Part shown: positions 1 through 7,549 of the stretch, in pieces | Layout of the letters: each line of letters begins with the position of its first letter | Position numbering within the stretch: the first letter of the stretch is position 1 | Source of the DNA: JAVBMU01 sp031551755 | GTDB lineage: Bacteria; Actinomycetota; Actinomycetes; Actinomycetales; Cellulomonadaceae | Length of the DNA stretch: 64,000 bases | Direction of reading: 5' to 3' | NCBI GenBank assembly: GCA_031551755.1 | Contig: JAVBNE010000058.1 | Span: forward strand, 5,448 to 69,447 | Notes under the pieces: generated by a model | The model's database searches: none | What the model saw: the letters and a program-made list of their open reading frames with translations, nothing else | What the model was told of the DNA's origin: nothing | Translations under genes and position numbers: made by a program

Positions 1-12
1 GAACTCTTCCGT

Positions 13-564
13 GTGGACACCCCCGACGAGGTGGAGGCCGAACCGACCGGCCCCCAACCAGCGGTGTCGCACCCGTGGTGGCGGCGATTCGGCTGGGCCG
101 TCGCCGGGGTTCCCACCGTGGCTGCGGTCGCCTTTACGCGGCTGGCCGCGACTGTACCCGAGTGGGTGGCGATGGCGGCGAGCGCCGGCCTGGTCGCGAC
201 TGCCGTGCTAGCCCTCGTGCGCTATCGCGATGACCGGCAGGCCGCACGACGAGCCAGCCAGTGGACGGCGTTGTGCGCGGCTCCCCACCGGGCCACGGGC
301 ACAGTGATCGTGACTCCCACTCGGGAGAGGTCAGGTCGCGCGCATAACGGCGGCGGGCGCAAGCTCCGCGGGTCATTGTCCTTCAGTACCGCTGCTGGAA
401 CCGTCGAGATCCGGCGTTGGACCCTGGAACCGGTCGGTGACCGCCCGCCACCACGTACGGGCGACCCCGTCGCCATCTGGAGCACGGCGGATGCCGATCT
501 GGTGATCGCCCGCTACCAGCGCGAATGGGCCGATGCCATCATGCGGGAGATGTCGGACGGGTAG
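13..564 (+). CDS. Hypothetical membrane protein, possibly 5'-truncated by the window edge
   Basis: A 183-residue reading from a GTG at 13. The frame stays open to base 1, so the true start may lie outside the window. Two hydrophobic stretches are visible at about residues 25-45 and 49-67, followed by a basic linker (RYRDDRQAARR) and a soluble C-terminal half of about 110 residues. This looks like a small two-pass membrane protein with a cytoplasmic domain. I recognise no catalytic motif. The stop codon TAG at 562-564 lies inside the apparent -10 box of the next gene, maf. The family is not recognised, and the function is unknown. Confidence 0.6.
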   Translation: MDTPDEVEAEPTGPQPAVSHPWWRRFGWAVAGVPTVAAVAFTRLAATVPEWVAMAASAGLVATAVLALVRYRDDRQAARRASQWTALCAAPHRATGTVIVTPTRERSGRAHNGGGRKLRGSLSFSTAAGTVEIRRWTLEPVGDRPPPRTGDPVAIWSTADADLVIARYQREWADAIMREMSDG

Positions 565-567
565 CCT
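562..567 (+). promoter_or_regulatory. Candidate -10 box (TAGCCT) for leaderless maf
   Basis: TAGCCT lies 7 bases before the GTG start of maf and overlaps the stop codon of the upstream gene. No Shine-Dalgarno sequence fits in the gap. The spacing places transcription initiation at or beside the GTG. The same arrangement is seen before about ten other genes in this window. Confidence 0.45.
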
Positions 568-574
568 TCCCTCT

Positions 575-1282
575 GTGCTGACACTTCTGCTCGCCTCCCG
601 TTCCCCCGCCCGCCTCGCAACCCTGCGATCGGCCGGCGTCGAGCCGCGCGTGCGGGTTTCGAGGGTGGATGAGGAGGCGGTGCTCCGGACCGCGGCCGAG
701 CGGCACGGGGAACTCGCGCCCGAGGACCTGGTGCTGCTCCTGGCCCAGGCCAAGGCCGAGGATGTCGCCCGGGCGCAGGAGGCCGAGGCGGAAGACCCCG
801 ATACCGGGGCCGCCGGTTTGCCCGGACCGGATACTGCCATGGCCCCCGCCGACCTGGTACTGGGTTGCGACTCGATGTTGGAGTTCGATGGCGTCGCTGT
901 CGGTAAACCCGATGGACCGGCGCAGGCCAGAGAACGGTGGCGCGCGATGCGCGGGCGGTCCGGCGTGCTCCACACCGGTCACTGGCTGATCGACCTGCGG
1001 CCCACAAAGGACGGCGGAACTGGTGCCACTTTCGGCGCGACCAGCTCCACGACGGTGCACTTCGCCTACCTCGCGGACGCCGAGATCGATGCCTATGTCG
1101 CAACTGGCGAGCCGACTCAGGTCGCAGGCGCCTTCACGATCGACGGCCTCGGCGGTCCGTACATCGAGCGGATCGAGGGCGATCACCACGGGGTGGTCGG
1201 GGTCAGCCTGCCATTGCTGCGCACGCTGCTCCAGGAGATGGACATCGCCTGGCGCGAGTTGCGCACCTCGCCGGCCGCCTGA
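575..1282 (+). CDS. maf: Maf-family nucleoside triphosphate pyrophosphatase
   Basis: Predicted Maf/HAM1-like house-cleaning enzyme that hydrolyses non-canonical or excess NTPs to NMP plus pyrophosphate in the cytoplasm. The 235-residue protein opens with the family signature LLASRSPARLATLRSAGV. It then shows DSMLEFDG followed by GKP (substrate and metal region) and ends with the typical IDGLGGPYIERIEGDHHGVVG block. About residues 67-89 form an extra acidic and glycine-rich insertion before the DSMLEF motif. The GTG at 575 is chosen because the Maf homology begins immediately there and a -10-like box lies 7 bases upstream. An in-frame ATG at 533 would add 14 residues lying inside the preceding gene. 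Proximity to acyl-CoA carboxylase genes is common in actinobacteria. Confidence 0.9.
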   Translation: MLTLLLASRSPARLATLRSAGVEPRVRVSRVDEEAVLRTAAERHGELAPEDLVLLLAQAKAEDVARAQEAEAEDPDTGAAGLPGPDTAMAPADLVLGCDSMLEFDGVAVGKPDGPAQARERWRAMRGRSGVLHTGHWLIDLRPTKDGGTGATFGATSSTTVHFAYLADAEIDAYVATGEPTQVAGAFTIDGLGGPYIERIEGDHHGVVGVSLPLLRTLLQEMDIAWRELRTSPAA

Positions 1283-1513
1283 CGGAGGTCAACCGGTCTG
1301 TGAGACCTCCTGGCCGGGAACGCCCGACCGGTCGCGGCAGCACACCGACTCCACGCACAGTTGTGGGGACGGGACAAGTGGCTTCGCCCGCTATGGAGCC
1401 AATCGCCTCAGTTCTTTGCCGATACCTCCAAAACACCGCGATCGGAGTTGGTTTCTTCGCCAATCTTGCACGGCGGATCCGGACCGGAGGTGATTCGGCC
1501 GCGGGCAACGCGC

Positions 1514-1519
1514 TACGGT
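1514..1519 (+). promoter_or_regulatory. Candidate -10 box (TACGGT) for leaderless accA
   Basis: TACGGT sits 5 bases upstream of the GTG start of the carboxylase gene, with no room for a ribosome binding site. This matches the leaderless pattern seen repeatedly here. The upstream 240 bases (1283-1513) hold no convincing gene. Confidence 0.35.
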
Positions 1520-1524
1520 GAGCC

Positions 1525-3324
1525 GTGCCCACCCCGTTCACCAAGGTCCTGGTCGCCAACCGTGGCGAGATCGCTGTCCGAATCATTCGTGCTTGTGCCG
1601 ACGCACACTTAGCCTCCGTCGCGGTCTATGCCGACACCGACCGCGAGGCTCTCCACGTGCGGCTTGCCGACGAGGCATTCGCCCTCTCCGGAGCTCGCGC
1701 CGCCGAAACCTACCTCGACATCGCCAAGCTCCTGGACGTCGCCCGGCGCTCCGATGCCGACGCCGTGCACCCGGGCTACGGCTTCCTCGCCGAGAACGCC
1801 GACTTCGCCCGTGCGGTCATCGACGCCGGTCTCGTCTGGATCGGGCCACCACCCAGCGCGATCGAGTCCCTGGGTGACAAGGTCAGCGCACGCCACATCG
1901 CCGCCCGGGCCGGGGCACCGTTGGTCCCCGGGACCCCGGACCCGGTTTCGGGCAGCGCGGAGGTGCACGCCTTCGCCGCCGAGAACGGACTGCCGATCGC
2001 GATCAAGGCAGCCTTCGGTGGGGGCGGCCGCGGGCTGAAGGTCGCACGGACGACGGCCGAGATCGACGAGATGTACGACTCGGCGGTGCGCGAGGCCACC
2101 GCCGCCTTCGGTCGCGGCGAGTGTTTCGTCGAGCGTTATCTGGACACCCCTCGACATGTGGAGACGCAGTGCCTGGCCGACGCCCACGGCACCGTCGTCG
2201 TGGTCTCCACCCGCGACTGCTCCCTGCAGCGCCGCCATCAGAAGCTGGTCGAGGAGGCGCCGGCGCCGTTCTTGACAACAGAACAGGAAACGCGCCTCTA
2301 CGAGTCCTCGAAGGCGATCCTGCGCGAGGCCGGCTACGTCGGCGCCGGCACTTGCGAGTTTCTGGTCGGGGCGGACGGCACCATCTCGTTCCTCGAGGTC
2401 AATACCCGCCTCCAGGTGGAGCACCCCGTTTCTGAGGAGGTCACCGGGATCGATCTGGTCCGCGAGCAGTTCCGCATCGCCGCAGGCGAACCGCTCGGCT
2501 ATGAGTCGACCCAGGTTCGCGGGCATTCCATCGAGTTCCGGATCAACGGGGAGGACCCAGCGGCCGGGTTCCTCCCAGCTCCCGGCCGCATCACCACGCT
2601 GCGCTACCCGAGCGGGCCGGGCGTGCGGGTGGACTCCGGCGTGACCGAGGGGGACACGATCTCGGGCGCCTTCGATTCGATGCTGGCGAAGATCATCGTC
2701 ACCGGGGCCACGCGAACCGAGGCCATTGACCGGGCCCGGCGCGCCCTGCGCGAGGTCGAAATCGCGGGCCTGCCGACCGTCATGCCGTTCCATCAGGCTG
2801 TCCTGGAGTCGCCCGATTTCGTCCCCACACAGGGGCCTTTCCGGGTGCACACCCGCTGGATCGAAACCGAGTTCACTGACCAACTCGCGGCGCTGACAAC
2901 CAAGGTAGCCCCGTCGACGGTGCCGGAGGCAGAGTCACCGCCTGCCACCGAACGGGTAGTCGTCGAGGTGGGCGGCAAACGGTTGGAGGTCGTTCTTCCC
3001 GCCGGGCTCGCCATGGCATCCGGGAGGGCACGCGCCGCGCACGCTGCTCGCCGACCACAGCGCCGGGCAGCAGCTCAGACAACTAACGGTGGCAGTGCGG
3101 CGTTGACCACCCCGATGCAGGGCACGATCGTCAAGGTCGCCGTCGAGGACGGCACCGTCGTCGCCCAGGGCGATCTGGTCGTGGTGCTGGAGGCAATGAA
3201 GATGGAGCAGCCACTGGTGGCGCACCGTGCGGGCGTGGTCCGGATGCTGTCCGCCGAGGTCGGCGCCAACGTCACGACTGGGACCACCATCTGCGAAATC
3301 GTAGAGATGGAGACGACGAACTAA
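1525..3324 (+). CDS. accA: Acetyl-/propionyl-CoA carboxylase alpha subunit (biotin carboxylase plus BCCP)
   Basis: Carries out the first half-reaction of acyl-CoA carboxylation: ATP-dependent carboxylation of its own biotin, for malonyl- or methylmalonyl-CoA and fatty-acid synthesis. In 599 residues it has the biotin carboxylase N-lobe ([16 protein letters not shown]), an ATP-grasp domain with a glycine-rich loop ([11 protein letters not shown], about residue 165) and the catalytic [14 protein letters not shown] segment (about 290). The C-terminal biotinyl domain has the lysine-bearing motif EAMKMEQP at about 557. This is the usual actinobacterial AccA3/BccA fusion. The beta subunit is not in the window. 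The GTG start gives the expected N-terminus. Confidence 0.95.
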   Translation: MPTPFTKVLVANRGEIAVRIIRACADAHLASVAVYADTDREALHVRLADEAFALSGARAAETYLDIAKLLDVARRSDADAVHPGYGFLAENADFARAVIDAGLVWIGPPPSAIESLGDKVSARHIAARAGAPLVPGTPDPVSGSAEVHAFAAENGLPIAIKAAFGGGGRGLKVARTTAEIDEMYDSAVREATAAFGRGECFVERYLDTPRHVETQCLADAHGTVVVVSTRDCSLQRRHQKLVEEAPAPFLTTEQETRLYESSKAILREAGYVGAGTCEFLVGADGTISFLEVNTRLQVEHPVSEEVTGIDLVREQFRIAAGEPLGYESTQVRGHSIEFRINGEDPAAGFLPAPGRITTLRYPSGPGVRVDSGVTEGDTISGAFDSMLAKIIVTGATRTEAIDRARRALREVEIAGLPTVMPFHQAVLESPDFVPTQGPFRVHTRWIETEFTDQLAALTTKVAPSTVPEAESPPATERVVVEVGGKRLEVVLPAGLAMASGRARAAHAARRPQRRAAAQTTNGGSAALTTPMQGTIVKVAVEDGTVVAQGDLVVVLEAMKMEQPLVAHRAGVVRMLSAEVGANVTTGTTICEIVEMETTN

Positions 3325-3336
3325 GGACCCCCTTTC

Positions 3337-3355
3337 TTAGGGTAGCCTTTCCTCT
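3337..3355 (+). promoter_or_regulatory. DtxR/IdeR-like iron box upstream of efeUOB
   Basis: The 19-base segment TTAGGGTAGCCTTTCCTCT agrees with the DtxR/IdeR consensus TWAGGTWAGSCTWACCTWA at about 15 positions. It lies 40 bases before efeU and contains a TAGCCT -10-like hexamer. An iron-loaded repressor there would block transcription, giving iron-starvation induction of the iron importer. The site is seen in the sequence; regulation is inferred. Confidence 0.65.
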
Positions 3356-3394
3356 CGTGGCCGAGAGTCGGCCCGGGCAACCCTAGGAGCGACG

Positions 3395-4249
3395 GTGGTC
3401 GCGAACTACCTCATCGGGCTACGCGAGGGCCTCGAGGCCGCCCTTGTCGTCGGCATCTTGGTCGCGTACTTGGTCACCACTCGCCGACGCGACCTCCTGC
3501 CCGCCCTCTGGGCCGGCGTCGGGGTGGCAGTGATCATCTCGCTCGGTTTCGGCGCTGCCCTCACCTATGGCCCCCAGGGGCTCACCTTCGAGGCGCAGGA
3601 GGCAATCGGTGGCAGCCTTTCGATCCTGGCCGTCGGGCTCATCACCTGGATGATCTTCTGGATGGCGCGCACCGCCCGTCACCTTAAGAGCAATCTGCAA
3701 CACAGGTTGGACGACGCCATCGCTGCCGGAAAGTGGGCGGTGGTGCTGATGGCACTGCTCGCCGTCGGCCGGGAGGGCCTGGAAACCGCGCTGTTCCTCT
3801 GGGCGGGTGCGCAGGCGACCGGTGCCACCACGAAACCGCTCCTCGGGGCGATCCTCGGCATCGCGACCGCGATCGCACTCGGTTACCTGATCTACCGCGG
3901 GGCCATCCAGCTCAACCTGCGGGTCTTCTTCGCTTGGACCGGCCTGTTCCTGATCATTGTGGCCGGCGGCGTACTCGCCTACGGGGTCCACGACCTGCAA
4001 GAGGCCCGGATCTTGCCCGGGTTGACGAACCTCGCCTTCGACGTCTCCGCTCAGATCCCACCCTCGAGCTGGTACGGCACGGTGCTGAAGGGGATCTTCA
4101 ACTTCTCCCCCGCCACCACGTGGCTGGAGCTGACCGCCTGGGTGGCCTACGTCGCGCCCACCACCTTCCTGTTCATACGCACGGTGTGGTTCGGGCACAC
4201 CCCGTCCCCCGCCGCGCCGCGTACCGACGCGGTCCCGTTGTCGTCCTGA
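3395..4249 (+). CDS. efeU: EfeU/FTR1-family iron permease
   Basis: Membrane permease of the EfeUOB iron uptake system, homologous to yeast Ftr1p. The 284-residue, multi-helix protein carries both REXXE iron-binding motifs as REGLE, at residues 10-14 (first helix) and 126-130. The GTG start is supported by an AGGAGC ribosome binding site at 3385-3390. It is followed after 10 bases by efeO, and efeO overlaps efeB, so the three genes form one operon. A DtxR-like box precedes it. The C-terminus ends in a short proline-rich tail. Confidence 0.93.
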   Translation: MVANYLIGLREGLEAALVVGILVAYLVTTRRRDLLPALWAGVGVAVIISLGFGAALTYGPQGLTFEAQEAIGGSLSILAVGLITWMIFWMARTARHLKSNLQHRLDDAIAAGKWAVVLMALLAVGREGLETALFLWAGAQATGATTKPLLGAILGIATAIALGYLIYRGAIQLNLRVFFAWTGLFLIIVAGGVLAYGVHDLQEARILPGLTNLAFDVSAQIPPSSWYGTVLKGIFNFSPATTWLELTAWVAYVAPTTFLFIRTVWFGHTPSPAAPRTDAVPLSS

Positions 4250-4259
4250 AGGAAGTCTG

Positions 4260-5450
4260 ATGAAGCTGTCCCGACCCGCCCTGCTCACCGCCACCCTCCT
4301 GACCGGCGCCAGCGTCGCCGCATGCACACCGAACTCCCCCGCCGGCGGGGACGGTCCCGCCACCCTGACCGTGAAGTCGACCGCTGAGGAATGCACGGTG
4401 TCGGCCGACACCGCACCGTCGGGAAACGTGGTGTTCTCGGTGACCAACGGTGGCAATGAGGTCACCGAGTTCTACCTGCTGGCCGCCGACGGGCTGCGAA
4501 TCGTCTCGGAGGTGGAGAATATCGGCCCTGGGATCACCCGGGACCTCGTCCTCGCCGCGAAGCCCGGTGAGTACATAACCGCCTGCAAGCCCGGCATGGT
4601 CGGCGACGGCATCCGCGCCAAGTTTACTGTGACCGACTCGGGTGCCGACGTGGCGCCGACCGGCGAGGTCGCCGAACAGATCGAGGCGGCCAGCACCCTC
4701 TACGTCGCCTACGTCAAGGACCAGACCGAGCAACTCCTGACCGGCACCGAGGAGTTCGTCAAGGCCTACAAGGCCAATGATGACGCTGCGGCCAAGGACC
4801 TGTACGCCCCGGTCCGGGCCCACTGGGAGCGGATCGAACCGGTCGCCGAGTCCTTCGGCGACCTCGACCCACGCATGGACCTGCGCGAAGCCGACCTGGC
4901 CGAGGGGCAGGAATGGACCGGGTGGCATCTGCTGGAGAAGGATCTCTGGCAGCCGCAACCGGCCGCGAACGGTGGGATCGCCTACACACCGCTGACCGCC
5001 GCGCAACGCACCCAGTACGCCGACCAACTCCTCGCCGACACCCAGGAGCTGTACGACCGCACGCACTCCGCCGACTTCGCCGAGCAGATCGACGCCTCGG
5101 CGATCGGCAACGGCGCGAAGGGCCTGCTCGACGAGGTCGCCACCGGCAAGGTGACCGGTGAGGAGGAGATCTGGTCGCATACCGACCTCTGGGACTTCCA
5201 GGCGAATGTCGACGGCGCCAAGGTCGCCTATGAGGGCCTGCGCGACGTCGTGGCGACCAAGGATGCGAACCTCGCCAAAGAACTCGACGAACGCTTCACG
5301 TCGCTGCAGTCGCTGCTCGACCAGTACCGCGACGGCGAAGGCTTCGTGTCCTACACGACGCTGACTCCAGGCCAGGTCAAGGAACTATCGACGGCGGTCG
5401 ATGCCCTCGGCGAACCGCTCGCCCAACTCACCGCGACCGTCGTGCTATGA
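4260..5450 (+). CDS. efeO: EfeO iron-uptake lipoprotein (cupredoxin plus M75 peptidase-like)
   Basis: Extracytoplasmic component that binds iron and hands it to EfeU. The 396 residues start with a lipoprotein signal peptide, cleaved before Cys22 (lipobox SVAAC). An N-terminal cupredoxin-like domain (about 30-125) and an imelysin/M75 domain (about 140-390) follow. The M75 domain contains an HxxE element (HWERIE), the expected metal site of this family. In Gram-positives the protein would be anchored to the outer face of the membrane. Its stop overlaps the efeB start by four bases (ATGA), arguing for coupled translation. Confidence 0.93.
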   Translation: MKLSRPALLTATLLTGASVAACTPNSPAGGDGPATLTVKSTAEECTVSADTAPSGNVVFSVTNGGNEVTEFYLLAADGLRIVSEVENIGPGITRDLVLAAKPGEYITACKPGMVGDGIRAKFTVTDSGADVAPTGEVAEQIEAASTLYVAYVKDQTEQLLTGTEEFVKAYKANDDAAAKDLYAPVRAHWERIEPVAESFGDLDPRMDLREADLAEGQEWTGWHLLEKDLWQPQPAANGGIAYTPLTAAQRTQYADQLLADTQELYDRTHSADFAEQIDASAIGNGAKGLLDEVATGKVTGEEEIWSHTDLWDFQANVDGAKVAYEGLRDVVATKDANLAKELDERFTSLQSLLDQYRDGEGFVSYTTLTPGQVKELSTAVDALGEPLAQLTATVVL

Positions 5451-6871
5451 GTGCGCACACTCCCGGCACACAGGACGGCCCCACCGCGCAGGCCGGCCCG
5501 GCACCCGCCGCGCGACCATCGCCCGGCGCAAAACCCAGCCTGGTGACCACCGGCTCCGACACCGCCGACTCGTCCGGTGAAAATCGCGGCCTCTCCCGTC
5601 GGGCGCTGCTCGGCGGCCTGATCGGGGCCGGCCTCGCGGGAGGTTTCGTGGGTGGCGTGGCCACGGGGCGCGCCACCGCCGCCACCCCGGTCGCCACGAC
5701 GGCTGGCGTCGTGCCCTTCACCGGTCCGCATCAGGCAGGCATCGTCACTCCAGCCCAGGACCGCCTGCATTTCGCCACCTGGGACCTGACGACCGAATCG
5801 CGCGACGAAGTGATCCGACTGCTGCAGGCGTGGACGGCAGCGGCCGCCCGGATGACCGCCGGCAAGCCCGCTGGGGAGTTCGGACCCCTCTCGGGACCCT
5901 ACGACGCCCCACCGGACGACACCGGCGAAGCGCTCGACCTGCCCGCGTCAAACCTGACGATCACGATCGGTTTCGGTCCGTCGTTCTTCCGGACCGCCGA
6001 CGGCACCGACCGGTTCGGCATCGCCGATCGGCAACCCGAACTCCTCCAGGACCTGCCACATTTCCCGGGCGACATGCTCGAGGAGGCTCGATGCGGTGGC
6101 GACCTGGCCGTCCAGGCCTGTGCGGACGACCCTCAGGTGGCCGTGCATGCGATCCGCAATCTGGCTCGGATCGCCTTCGGCACCGCCTCCGTGCGGTGGA
6201 GCCAGCTCGGCTACGGCCGGACCTCCTCGACCTCGACCTCGCAGTTGACCCCGCGCAACCTTTTCGGTTTCAAGGACGGCACCGCCAACCTCAAGGCCGA
6301 GGAGCAGGCGGAAACGGCGAAGCATCTGTGGGTGGCAGCCGACGACGACCCCCGGGCCGACTGGCTCGCTGGTGGGAGCTATCTGGTGGGCCGGCGCATC
6401 CGGATGACCATCGAAACGTGGGACCGGACGTCCCTGCGCGAACAGGAGGCAGTGACCGGTAGGACGAAGGGAGAGGGCGGTCCGATGTCCGGGGGCACGG
6501 AGTTCACCGAACCGGATTTCAGCGCTACCGGCCGTGGCGGAGTTCCCTTGATCGACCCGGCATCGCACGTCGCGTTGGCCCATCCCTCGGCGAACGGCGG
6601 TGCCCGCATGTTGCGGCGGGGATACAACTACACCGACGGGTCCGACGGCCTTGGACGGTTGGATGCCGGCCTGTTCTTCCTCGCCTATGTGCGCAACCCC
6701 GCGACCCAGTACATCCCTATGCAGACCAAGATGGCACAACGGGACCTGCTCGTGGAGTACCTGCGGCACACCGGTTCCGGCCTCTGGGCCGTTCCCCCCG
6801 GGGTTGCCGGCGACCCGACCACCGGGCTCCCCCGCCAGGGTGCCTACCTGGGAGAACACATCTTTGCCTGA
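5447..6871 (+). CDS. efeB: EfeB deferrochelatase / DyP-type haem peroxidase, Tat-exported
   Basis: Haem-containing dye-decolourising peroxidase family protein of the EfeUOB system, proposed to oxidise ferrous iron or extract iron from haem outside the membrane. In 474 residues the N-terminus is a disordered leader followed by a twin-arginine signal (SRRALLGGLIGAG, RR at 51-52). The distal haem motif GFKDGT is near residue 274. The proximal histidine region IDPASHVALAHP with a following RRGYNY arginine lies near 370-395. Export by Tat fits the tatB gene found at 33.6 kb. Last gene of the operon. Confidence 0.93.
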   Translation: MSAHTPGTQDGPTAQAGPAPAARPSPGAKPSLVTTGSDTADSSGENRGLSRRALLGGLIGAGLAGGFVGGVATGRATAATPVATTAGVVPFTGPHQAGIVTPAQDRLHFATWDLTTESRDEVIRLLQAWTAAAARMTAGKPAGEFGPLSGPYDAPPDDTGEALDLPASNLTITIGFGPSFFRTADGTDRFGIADRQPELLQDLPHFPGDMLEEARCGGDLAVQACADDPQVAVHAIRNLARIAFGTASVRWSQLGYGRTSSTSTSQLTPRNLFGFKDGTANLKAEEQAETAKHLWVAADDDPRADWLAGGSYLVGRRIRMTIETWDRTSLREQEAVTGRTKGEGGPMSGGTEFTEPDFSATGRGGVPLIDPASHVALAHPSANGGARMLRRGYNYTDGSDGLGRLDAGLFFLAYVRNPATQYIPMQTKMAQRDLLVEYLRHTGSGLWAVPPGVAGDPTTGLPRQGAYLGEHIFA

Positions 6872-6883
6872 AACCTCAGGCGG

Positions 6884-6889
6884 TAGAGT
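6884..6889 (+). promoter_or_regulatory. Candidate -10 box (TAGAGT) before a small ORF
   Basis: TAGAGT lies 7 bases before a GTG codon at 6897, the same leaderless geometry seen for maf, punA and others. It is the main support for the small ORF that follows. Confidence 0.3.
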
Positions 6890-6896
6890 GATCACG

Positions 6897-7106
6897 GTGC
6901 CTGTCACCGCGTTGGCGACCTTCGCGGCCCCCGGGCTGGTCGTGGTACTGGTGGCCTCTCTCAGGGTCGACGGGCGCGCGGTGCTGGTCGCGGTCGGGGC
7001 GCTCGTGGCCGCTCGGCATGCTGCCTGGCACCTGGGATGCCGGCCTGGAACCGGAAGGCCCCGGATGCCCCGTTCTTACCCGGCGGAGGACCTCTTTGAG
7101 CGATAG
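6897..7106 (+). CDS. Possible small hydrophobic protein (about 69 aa)
   Basis: Short reading frame starting with GTG 7 bases after a TAGAGT box, 25 bases downstream of efeB. The first 45 residues are strongly hydrophobic (ATFAAPGLVVVLVASL, then AVLVAVGALVAARHAAW), suggesting two membrane passes. The tail is basic and arginine-rich. No family is recognised. The rest of the 678-base stretch between efeB and lpdA (6872-7549) holds only this frame and the two minus-strand small ORFs listed next. Confidence 0.35.
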   Translation: MPVTALATFAAPGLVVVLVASLRVDGRAVLVAVGALVAARHAAWHLGCRPGTGRPRMPRSYPAEDLFER

Positions 7107-7258
7107 ATTCGCACGAGCAGCAGCCCGCAAGTCACCGCTCCGACAACGACGCCAATGGCAAGCCAATTGCGAACTACAGTTTCTCCCTGCAGGCGACAGG
7201 CAGCATCTATTGCCGACAGCTCACTGCCGGGAAGCGCGCGCTTCCGAGCCGAACTCAT
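7076..7258 (-). CDS. Possible small single-pass membrane protein (60 aa)
   Basis: Minus-strand frame from an ATG at 7258. Residues about 31-50 (NWLAIGVVVGAVTCGLLLVR) form one clear membrane span, followed by a basic tail (RIYRSKRSS), as expected from the positive-inside rule. The start overlaps the end of the frameshifted ORF upstream. It also overlaps the plus-strand small ORF by 31 bases, so at most one of these may be real. No family recognised. Confidence 0.35.
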   Translation of the reverse strand: MSSARKRALPGSELSAIDAACRLQGETVVRNWLAIGVVVGAVTCGLLLVRIYRSKRSSAG

Positions 7259-7480
7259 CGCAGAACCACACGTCAGTCACAACCGGGGCAACCAAGAACA
7301 CCAGCGCGATTACTTGGCCGAGCAAACCGGCTAAGCCAATGATGACGGCGATTCTCCACCCGGACCTCCTGCTCGCGACGATCGTGAGCGCGACAATAGC
7401 GACGGAGATGAGAAGCAGAGGCCCACAAAAAGCCAGGACAAGGCAAAAGGTGCATAGGTCGATGCCGCTGGTTCGTTCAC
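7221..7480 (-). pseudogene. Apparently frameshifted small membrane protein gene
   Basis: Reading from a GTG at 7480 gives a plausible start (VNEPAASTYAPFALSWLFVG) but then runs into arginine/serine-rich, out-of-frame sequence. A -1 shift at the T5 run (7426-7430, minus strand) opens a frame with two good membrane segments (LLLISVAIVALTIVA and IAVIIGLAGLLGQVIALVFL). That frame ends at TGA 7221-7223 after a polar tail (DVWFCDEFGSEARASRQ). The two halves together would give about 86 residues. Either the gene is broken, one base is missing from the assembly, or -1 slippage occurs on the T5 run. The second frame has no start codon of its own. Confidence 0.4.
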
Positions 7481-7549
7481 AAGCGCACCCAATCCCCCGA
7501 GCCGTGGCTCTCAGTAGTGCACAAGACCGTAACAGGCAATAGATCGAGG

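Noticed and set aside
7076..7480. Toxin-antitoxin pair among the small ORFs between efeB and lpdA
   Set aside because: Both small minus-strand ORFs are membrane proteins without toxin or antitoxin signatures and one is frameshifted.
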